From Desulfurivibrio alkaliphilus (lineage in GTDB: Bacteria; Desulfobacterota; Desulfobulbia; Desulfobulbales; Desulfurivibrionaceae): 5,757 bases of DNA. The notes beneath the pieces were generated by a model that was not told the origin of the DNA, ran no database searches, and saw only the letters and a list, made by a program, of their open reading frames with translations. Below, piece by piece: positions 1-4,581 of this stretch. Location: assembly GCA_011048585.1 (NCBI GenBank), contig DSDS01000006.1:1-5757 (forward strand). Reading direction: 5' to 3'. The position numbers and the translations under genes were made by a program. How positions within the stretch are numbered: position 1 is the first letter of the stretch; each line of letters opens with the position of its first letter.

Positions 1-243
1 CGGATGGCTGTGGTAAACCGCCGCCGGCTGCAACCCCTCTTCCCGCATCCGGCGGATGGCGGCAAACTGCTCGGCCGGGTCCATGGTGAAATGATCGGGA
101 GCGGCATCCCGGTTGGTCAACTCGAAATGGCGGCAAACCAACCCCTCCCGGGCGGCGAGATAGCCGCAGGCCTCGTTGGGCATCTCCCGGCGGCCATGAG
201 CCAACATCGCCTCCAGAACAGGGCGCTCAATTTTAATGGTCAT
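1..243 (-). CDS. hcyD: JAMM/MPN (M67 family) metallopeptidase, HcyD/Mec-like, N-terminal part
   Basis: Partial gene, cut by the left edge; 81 codons are visible from the ATG at 243-241, with no stop. It encodes a predicted zinc isopeptidase-like protease of the JAMM family. The family's conserved Glu appears as E24 in NEACGYL, and the first zinc ligands appear as H78 and H80 in VYHSHP at the very edge; the downstream Ser/Asp of the motif lies outside. The start is supported by GGGAGA (258-253), 9 nt upstream. The gene follows the E1-like gene after 17 nt, so it is in the same operon. Prokaryotic members next to ThiS/MoaD-like carriers (Mec+ with CysO, QbsD with QbsE, HcyD with HcyS) remove residues after the carrier's GlyGly. 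The carrier here ends GGG-Ala-Arg, so that is the inferred substrate. The family call is strong; the hcyD name rests on context. Confidence 0.87.
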   Translation of the reverse strand, partial: MTIKIERPVLEAMLAHGRREMPNEACGYLAAREGLVCRHFELTNRDAAPDHFTMDPAEQFAAIRRMREEGLQPAAVYHSHP

Positions 244-252
244 CCCGATTAA

Positions 253-258
253 TCTCCC
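253..258 (-). promoter_or_regulatory. Ribosome binding site of the JAMM peptidase gene
   Basis: GGGAGA on the minus strand, 9 nt before the ATG at 243. It fixes the start of a gene whose end is outside the window. Confidence 0.6.
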
Positions 259-260
259 GC

Positions 261-1064
261 TTATTTAAGGGCGCAGACCGCCTGATCATAATCGACCAAT
301 TGGGTTATGGTGGGATTTGCCCCGCAGATCGGGCAGTTCTCCTGGCGCCGCAAGGGGATGCGGCGAAAGCTCATATCCAGGGCGTTGAAGGTGAGAAGAG
401 CATCGGTGAGAAGGGTCCCCACGCCGGTGACGTGCTTGAGGGCCTCCGCCGCCTGGATGGTGCCCAGCATTCCGGCAATGGCCCCCAGCACCCCGGCCTG
501 GGAGCATGTAGGTACCGCGTCGGGGGGCGGGGGCTGCCGGAACGCGCAGCGGTAGCAGGCGGACTTGCCCGGCACCACGGTCATGGTCTGCCCGTCGAAT
601 CTGAGGATGCCGCCATGGGAAAAGGCGATACCCTCCATCACACAGGCGTCATTGACCAGAAACTTGGTGGGGAAGTTGTCGGTGCCGTCGATGACGAAAT
701 CATAATCCCTGATCACGGAGCGAATATTGTCGGCACAAAGCAGCATCTTGTGGGTTATCACCCGGATATCGGGGTTGATGGCCGTCATCTTTTCCGCCGC
801 CGACTCCACCTTTTCCCGGCCCACATCCTTGGTGTGGTGGGCGATCTGCCGCTGAAGATTGGAGAGATCGACCACGTCGCCGTCAACGATACCGATGGTC
901 CCCACTCCGGCCGCCGCCAGATAGAGGGCGGCCGGTGATCCCAGCCCCCCCGCTCCGACGATCAGCACTTTGGCGTCACAAATTTTATCCTGCCCCTCGA
1001 CACCAATCTGCTGCAGGATGATATGGCGGCTGTAACGCTCCAGCTGTTCCGGCGAATAACGCAT
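261..1064 (-). CDS. hcyF: HesA/MoeB/ThiF family E1-like sulfur-carrier adenylyltransferase (HcyF-like)
   Basis: Predicted cytosolic enzyme of 267 aa, a normal length for MoeB/ThiF. It uses ATP to adenylate the C-terminal glycine of a ThiS/MoaD-type carrier so that sulfur can be loaded as a thiocarboxylate. Visible motifs are the nucleotide-binding loop GAGGLG (37-42), the acidic strand and Asn/Arg pocket DGDVVDLSNLQRQ (61-73), K85, the Mg-binding DGTDN (126-130), and zinc-binding pairs CYRC (C170, C173) and CPIC (C244, C247). PTC187 sits where the family has its catalytic cysteine. No active-site residue is obviously lost. The start is chosen from TAAGGAG 9 nt upstream of the ATG. Upstream lie a MetY remnant and a ThiS-like carrier; downstream lies a JAMM peptidase. 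That context favours homocysteine synthesis (HcyF) over molybdopterin (MoeB) or thiazole (ThiF), which sequence alone cannot separate. Confidence 0.9.
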   Translation of the reverse strand: MRYSPEQLERYSRHIILQQIGVEGQDKICDAKVLIVGAGGLGSPAALYLAAAGVGTIGIVDGDVVDLSNLQRQIAHHTKDVGREKVESAAEKMTAINPDIRVITHKMLLCADNIRSVIRDYDFVIDGTDNFPTKFLVNDACVMEGIAFSHGGILRFDGQTMTVVPGKSACYRCAFRQPPPPDAVPTCSQAGVLGAIAGMLGTIQAAEALKHVTGVGTLLTDALLTFNALDMSFRRIPLRRQENCPICGANPTITQLVDYDQAVCALK

Positions 1065-1073
1065 AGCTGTTCA

Positions 1074-1080
1074 CTCCTTA
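1074..1080 (-). promoter_or_regulatory. Ribosome binding site of the E1-like gene
   Basis: TAAGGAG on the minus strand with a 9-nt spacer to the ATG at 1064. A run of eight A (1088-1081 on the minus strand) overlaps the upstream stop codon and leads directly into it. The strong independent site suggests translation of the E1 does not depend on the remnant gene before it. Confidence 0.7.
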
Positions 1081-1086
1081 TTTTTT

Positions 1087-1218
1087 TTAGGACAAGGCTT
1101 GGGCGATATCGTCCCGCAGATCGACGAAATCTTCAATAGGCCGCAGATCCCCGTGCTGCTCCCGGCGGGATTCCGCCGGCGGCGAGCCATGGACCGCCCG
1201 GGTGGAAAAGCCTTTCAT
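1087..1218 (-). pseudogene. metY: Remnant of O-acetylhomoserine sulfhydrylase (MetY-like PLP enzyme) with large in-frame internal deletion
   Basis: An intact 43-codon frame whose ATG overlaps the stop of the carrier gene (ATGA, 1218-1215), the usual sign of translational coupling. Residues 2-10 (KGFSTRAVH) and 22-27 (HGDLRP) resemble the N terminus of Cys/Met-metabolism PLP enzymes. Residues 28-43 (IEDFVDLRDDIAQALS), ending at the stop, resemble the C-terminal helix of the same family (pattern S-x-GIED-x-x-DL-x-x-D-x-x-QAL). Family members have roughly 400 or more residues, so the whole catalytic core, including the PLP lysine, is absent; the join lies near 1132-1146. The product cannot be a working sulfhydrylase. 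It could be a natural deletion, a small retained peptide or an assembly artefact. The assignment is from recalled family patterns, not an alignment. Confidence 0.68.
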
Positions 1219-1328
1219 CGAGCGCCGCCGCCCATGAAATGGAGGAACTCGACACTGTCGCCCTCCCGCAGTAGGCGCGAATCAAACTCGCCTTTGTCGA
1301 CAAAGGCGCCGTTAACCATTATATGCAT
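1215..1328 (-). CDS. hcyS: ThiS/MoaD-like sulfur carrier (HcyS-like), short, probably internally deleted
   Basis: A 37-aa frame starting at an ATG preceded by AAGGAG with a 7-nt spacer, which fixes the start. Residues 5-32 match the second half of ThiS: VNG (5-7), FVDKGEF (9-15), the acidic turn LREGDSVEF (20-28), then HFMGGG (30-35). ThiS proteins usually run to about 65 residues; the beta-alpha segment between the first strand (M-x-I-x-VNG) and the second NG motif is missing. The simplest reading is that MHIMVNGA is the true N terminus, joined in frame to the C-terminal half. The tail is unusual: after GGG come Ala-Arg, which would block adenylation until removed, consistent with the JAMM peptidase in the operon. 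The next frame overlaps its stop by 4 nt. Whether a 37-aa product folds as a beta-grasp is doubtful. An alternative is a frameshift, with N-terminal residues in another frame upstream. Confidence 0.7.
   Translation of the reverse strand: MHIMVNGAFVDKGEFDSRLLREGDSVEFLHFMGGGAR
1289..1308. repeat. Perfect 20-bp palindrome inside the sulfur-carrier gene
   Basis: cgcctttgtcgacaaaggcg reads identically on both strands over all 20 bases, with no central spacer. It covers codons 7-14 of the carrier gene (AFVDKG and flanks), starting about 20 nt after the start codon. As RNA it could form an 8-bp stem with a UCGA loop close to the initiation site. As DNA it could be a two-fold operator. It also lies where the internal deletion of the carrier gene is suspected. 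Confidence 0.75.
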
Positions 1329-1335
1329 GCCGATA

Positions 1336-1341
1336 CTCCTT
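1336..1341 (-). promoter_or_regulatory. Ribosome binding site deciding the start of the sulfur-carrier gene
   Basis: AAGGAG on the minus strand, 7 nt before the ATG at 1328. It is the main reason for starting the carrier at 1328 and not in the open frame further upstream (to 1445), whose codons look non-coding. Confidence 0.75.
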
Positions 1342-1351
1342 CGATTCCGCG

Positions 1352-1365
1352 ACCAAGCGCTTGGT
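1352..1365. promoter_or_regulatory. Perfect 14-bp palindrome, candidate operator upstream of the sulfur-carrier operon
   Basis: ACCAAGCGCTTGGT is perfectly two-fold symmetric. It ends 24 bases upstream of the carrier ATG and 11 bases upstream of its ribosome binding site, in the 5' leader or promoter-proximal region. The symmetry and place fit a dimeric regulator; I do not recognise the motif as that of a named factor. Confidence 0.45.
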
Positions 1366-1433
1366 TTTGAGCTTGCGATCGCCGGCAAAAAACGCCGCCA
1401 ATCTGACCAGTTTAATTTTGCGAGACAATCCGC

Positions 1434-1464
1434 TATACATTCCATGCCACCGGGTACTTTTCAA
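1434..1464 (-). promoter_or_regulatory. Possible weak sigma70-like promoter of the sulfur-carrier operon
   Basis: On the minus strand TTGAAA (1464-1459) is followed after 19 nt by TGTATA (1439-1434), leaving about 100 nt of leader before the carrier start. The spacing is longer than ideal and the -10 element is imperfect, so this is only a candidate. Confidence 0.22.
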
Positions 1465-1605
1465 GGAAAATAAGCCAAAATACACAAACGGCAACCCCTT
1501 CCATTCATATTACATGGTGGCAGTGAATTCAGCGACCGCCGGCACCCTTAAGACAAGTCCGTCGGCAAACAGCGGGCCAGCCGGCCGAACTGCACACTTA
1601 GCATA

Positions 1606-1633
1606 TTGTTTTTTCTATTTTTTTCGTTAAGAT
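1606..1633 (+). promoter_or_regulatory. Candidate sigma70-like promoter of the FIST signalling operon
   Basis: TTGTTT (1606-1611) and TAAGAT (1628-1633) are separated by 16 nt within a T-rich stretch that stands out from the GC-rich surroundings. Transcription would begin near 1640, about 33 nt before the FIST start codon. The -35 element is weak and the -10 matches four of six consensus bases. Confidence 0.35.
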
Positions 1634-1656
1634 AGCAACAAGCCGCCATGATCGTG

Positions 1657-1664
1657 AAAGGAGG
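1657..1664 (+). promoter_or_regulatory. Ribosome binding site of the FIST gene
   Basis: AAAGGAGG with an 8-nt spacer to the ATG at 1673. It is by far the strongest such site in this operon; the two following genes lack a clear one and probably rely on coupling. Confidence 0.8.
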
Positions 1665-1672
1665 GTGGAAAA

Positions 1673-2887
1673 ATGAAAATTGCCAGCGCGGGCAGCATCA
1701 AGCCGGATTCCCGGGCTGCGATCCGGGAGGCCTGCGATACCCTGAAGCGCAAACTCGGCGCCCCGCCGACCATGGTTTTTGCCCACTGGTCCGTCGCCCA
1801 TTCAGCCCCAACGATTGGCGAAGAGATCGCCCGGCGGTTTCCCGGTTGCCGCTTCCATGGAGCCAGCTCCTGCCGAGGGGCGATGACCGAGGAGGGGGTG
1901 CTGTTCAGCGCCGGCTACGGCCTGGCACTCCTGGGGATAGCCGATCCCGGGGGAGCCTACGGCGTGGCCAGCCGGGGATTTGCCGACGACCCCCGGCAAA
2001 ACGCGGCCCGAGCGGTTCTGGAGGCCATTGCCGATGCCGGCCGCCCCGGCGAAATGCCCGACCTGGTTCGCCTGCTCTCCACCCCCGGGCGGGAGAACGA
2101 GGTGCTGGCGGGCATCGAGGATGTGCTGGGGCCGGGGATAGCGATCATCGGAGGCAGCGCCGCCGACAACGATGTCGGCGGCGACTGGAAGATCATCTCC
2201 GCCGGCACTTGCTTCGGCCAAGGGTTATCCGTCGGGGTGCTCTACCCCTCGACCCCGCTCTACTTCTCGTTCCACAACGGTTACAGCCCCGCCGACCACC
2301 GGGGAACGGTCACCGCCACCCATGGCCGGATAATCACTTCCATCGATCACCATCCCGCCGCCCAGGTCTACAATGAGTGGACCAACGGCCTGATCAGCCA
2401 GGTTTTACCGGCCGGAGGCCCGGTCCTCAACACCACCACTCTCAATCCTCTGGGCCGGGTGGTGGGCCATATCGGCTCGGTACCCTATTTCAATCTGGCC
2501 CATCCCGATCGGGTCTCCGCCGATGGCGGCCTCAGCACCTTTGCCGACATCAGCCCCGGAGAGGAGCTGGTCCTGATGCAGGGAACCGTGGAAACCCTGA
2601 TCTCCCGGGCCGGTCGGGTGGCTCAGGCCGCCAGCCAGGGCGGTCACATCCCGCCGGAACGGATCAGCGGCGCCCTCGTGACCTACTGCGCCGGCTGCAT
2701 GCTGACCGTGAAGGAGAGGATCGACGAGGTGGTGACCTCACTGAACAAGGCCATGGCCAACCGCCCCTTTCTGGGCTCCTTCACCTTCGGCGAGCAGGGC
2801 TGCTTCAGCGGCGGCGAAAACCGGCACGGCAATCTGATGATTTCGGTAATAATTTTCAGCGGACCCGCCGATCATGGCCAGCGATGA
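1673..2887 (+). CDS. FIST domain-containing sensory protein (FIST_N and FIST_C)
   Basis: A 404-aa predicted soluble ligand-sensing protein with no signal peptide or membrane segment. FIST_N spans roughly residues 30-220, with HGASSCRG (62-69), GYGLALLGIADP (81-92) and IIGGSAADND (158-167). FIST_C spans about 225-395, with AAQVYNEW (229-236), ALVTYCAGC (334-342) and TFGEQGCFSGG (371-381), then HGNLMISVII (385-394). FIST proteins are sensory modules thought to bind small ligands; the NosP branch binds haem and nitric oxide and is encoded beside histidine kinases. The kinase start lies inside this gene (14-nt overlap), so the two are probably made together and work together. FIST_C carries C339-x-x-C342, a possible metal or redox pair. 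Domain assignment is secure, ligand unknown; NosP function is a possibility only. Confidence 0.9.
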   Translation: MKIASAGSIKPDSRAAIREACDTLKRKLGAPPTMVFAHWSVAHSAPTIGEEIARRFPGCRFHGASSCRGAMTEEGVLFSAGYGLALLGIADPGGAYGVASRGFADDPRQNAARAVLEAIADAGRPGEMPDLVRLLSTPGRENEVLAGIEDVLGPGIAIIGGSAADNDVGGDWKIISAGTCFGQGLSVGVLYPSTPLYFSFHNGYSPADHRGTVTATHGRIITSIDHHPAAQVYNEWTNGLISQVLPAGGPVLNTTTLNPLGRVVGHIGSVPYFNLAHPDRVSADGGLSTFADISPGEELVLMQGTVETLISRAGRVAQAASQGGHIPPERISGALVTYCAGCMLTVKERIDEVVTSLNKAMANRPFLGSFTFGEQGCFSGGENRHGNLMISVIIFSGPADHGQR

Positions 2888-4568
2888 GATCCTGCGCGAA
2901 GCCTTGGTCGACCTGGCCAAGGCCCGCGAATTTGAAGCACGGCAACGCCGCGAATCGGAAGCCCTGCTGGCCGGCCTGCGCGTTCTGATCAAGCCCATGG
3001 AAAGCTCCCGGATGTTCAGGGAGTTGCTGGAAGTGATGCAAAATGTCCTGGATTTCGCCGGGGCCTTTGTCCTGCAGGGCCGTCCCGACGGCTCGCTGCT
3101 GGCCACCGTGGCCACCGCCGACCTCTTCCTCCATCGCCGCTGGCAGCCAGCGGCGATGTTCAAGCGGGTACTCAACCACGCCGCCACCACCGTTTTCGAC
3201 GTGAAGATGGTGGAGGAGTGGCGCAAACAACCCCCGGAGGTGCTGGCCGAAGTGGGCTCCGCCCTCCATGTTCCCTTGCGCGGCGGCGATCAGGCCGCCA
3301 TCCTGGTCTGCACCCACCCCCGGCGTAGCCACTTCGGCCGGGCCCACCACCGGCTGGCCGAAAACTTCTCCACCCTGGCCTCCCAGGCCCTGCTCAACGC
3401 CGAGCGGCAACAGATGGAGGCCCAGCTTTTCCAGGCCCGCAAAATGGAGGCCCTGGGAATTCTGGCCGGCGGCATTGCCCATGATTTCAATAACATCTTG
3501 ACCCCGATTCTGATCCACTCCCAGATGGCCACCCTGGAGGCCGGCACCAATCCCGCCCTGCAAAAAAGTCTGAGCCAGATCGAGCAGGCCGCCGAGCGGG
3601 CCGGCAAGCTGATCCACCAGATTCTCGACTTCAACCGCCAGGGCAAGCACGATCCCCGACCGATCCATCTCGGCCCGGTGATCAAGGAGGCGATCAAGTT
3701 TCTGCGCTCCACCATTGCTCCAAACATTGAAATTGAGTACAAGCAGAAGCGCAAAAATGACATGGTGGCCGCCGACCCCACCCAGATGCTGCAGGTGGTT
3801 ATGAATCTGGCCATCAACGCCGCCCATGCCATGCGAAAAACGGGGGGCAGGCTGGCCATTGAACTGGGAACCGCCGCCCAGCCCGCCTCCCTGCCGCCGG
3901 AAGTCACCAACCGGCAAGGCTGGCTGAAGCTGACGGTGACCGACAACGGCCCGGGGATCGCGGCCGAAAATCTCAATCGGATTTTTGACCCCTTTTTCAC
4001 CACCAAAACCAAGGGTGAAGGCTCGGGGATGGGCCTGGCGGTGGCCCACGGCATTATCAGCAAACACGGCGGCGCCATCAGGGTGTACAGCGAGCCGGGC
4101 CAGGGAGCCTGTTTTGAGATTCTGCTGCCGGAGATCACCGGCCCCGCCCAGGCCATGGAAGAGCAGGAAAGTTCCCCGGCCATGCCCGGCGGCGGGGAAC
4201 ATATTCTGTTTGTCGATGATGAGATGCCGGTGATCAAGGCCTTTGTGCCGATGCTGGAACGACTGGGCTACCGGGTGAGTACCGCTGTCAATGGCGAAGA
4301 TGCCCTGCGGGTGATCGCTCGACAACCGCAAAAATATGACCTGCTGATCACCGATTACAACATGCCGGGCATCAACGGGGAAGAGGTGGCGGCCAGGGCG
4401 GTCAAACTCAACCCCCAACTGCCGGTTATTCTCTGCACTGGCTTTGCCGGCCCCCTCAACGAGGGCGGCCGCCACGGGCGGAATATCGCCGCCTACATGG
4501 CCAAACCCTTCCGGATGAGCGAATTCGCCGCCACCATCCGCCAAGCCCTGGCAACCAAGAAAAAGTGA
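2874..4568 (+). CDS. Soluble hybrid sensor histidine kinase: GAF-like sensor, HisKA, HATPase, receiver
   Basis: A 564-aa protein without membrane segments. Residues 5-35 are charged and likely helical. A GAF-like sensor covers about 40-175, and a helix (175-195) leads into the H box GGIAHDFNNIL (199-209) with phospho-acceptor H203. ATPase motifs are the N box MNLAINAAHAM (310-320; N311, N315), G1 DNGPGI (357-362), F box FDPFFTTK (371-378) and G2 GSGMGLAV (383-390). A linker (about 421-442) precedes a receiver with D448/D449, phospho-acceptor D494 in ITDYNMPG, T522 and K544 in AKPF. All catalytic residues are present. The ATG overlaps the FIST gene by 14 nt and has no good ribosome binding site, so translation is probably coupled. 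With no transmembrane sensor, input is expected from the GAF and from FIST. Output may go through its own receiver and/or the next gene's regulator. Confidence 0.93.
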   Translation: MASDEILREALVDLAKAREFEARQRRESEALLAGLRVLIKPMESSRMFRELLEVMQNVLDFAGAFVLQGRPDGSLLATVATADLFLHRRWQPAAMFKRVLNHAATTVFDVKMVEEWRKQPPEVLAEVGSALHVPLRGGDQAAILVCTHPRRSHFGRAHHRLAENFSTLASQALLNAERQQMEAQLFQARKMEALGILAGGIAHDFNNILTPILIHSQMATLEAGTNPALQKSLSQIEQAAERAGKLIHQILDFNRQGKHDPRPIHLGPVIKEAIKFLRSTIAPNIEIEYKQKRKNDMVAADPTQMLQVVMNLAINAAHAMRKTGGRLAIELGTAAQPASLPPEVTNRQGWLKLTVTDNGPGIAAENLNRIFDPFFTTKTKGEGSGMGLAVAHGIISKHGGAIRVYSEPGQGACFEILLPEITGPAQAMEEQESSPAMPGGGEHILFVDDEMPVIKAFVPMLERLGYRVSTAVNGEDALRVIARQPQKYDLLITDYNMPGINGEEVAARAVKLNPQLPVILCTGFAGPLNEGGRHGRNIAAYMAKPFRMSEFAATIRQALATKKK

Positions 4569-4581
4569 CGGATCGACTGAT

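Larger units (their letters stand above)
1329..1672. other. Divergent intergenic region between the sulfur-carrier operon and the FIST signalling operon
   Basis: 344 bases without a convincing gene, more AT-rich than the flanks. It must hold the 5' ends of both operons. It contains a 14-bp palindrome (1352-1365), an 8-bp palindrome GCGATCGC (1375-1382), weak promoter-like elements on each strand and strong ribosome binding sites at both edges. I found no conserved SAM or TPP riboswitch core, tRNA or clear terminator hairpin with U-tract. Short open frames here are not supported by codon use. Confidence 0.7.

Noticed and set aside
4..252. A plus-strand 82-codon frame at the left edge
   Set aside because: It is antisense to a clear JAMM peptidase frame that has the HSHP and NEACGYL motifs and a good ribosome binding site.
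300..938. A plus-strand 212-codon frame
   Set aside because: Antisense to the E1-like gene, whose ATP- and zinc-binding motifs are intact; the plus-strand product is low-complexity.
1399..1421. Possible intrinsic terminator around GGCGGCGTTTTTTGCC on the minus strand
   Set aside because: The stem is about four base pairs with mismatches outside it, and the T run is in the loop, not after the stem.
1329..1530. Possible SAM or TPP riboswitch in the leader of the sulfur-carrier operon
   Set aside because: A GGGGTTGCC stretch caught the eye, but the conserved TPP CUGAGA and partner elements and the SAM-I core are absent.
1564..1577. Possible sigma54 promoter (GG-N10-GC) upstream of the FIST gene
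   Set aside because: Only the GG and GC dinucleotides and a CGGCA match; the TT before the -12 GC is replaced by GG, and such spacing arises easily by chance in GC-rich DNA.
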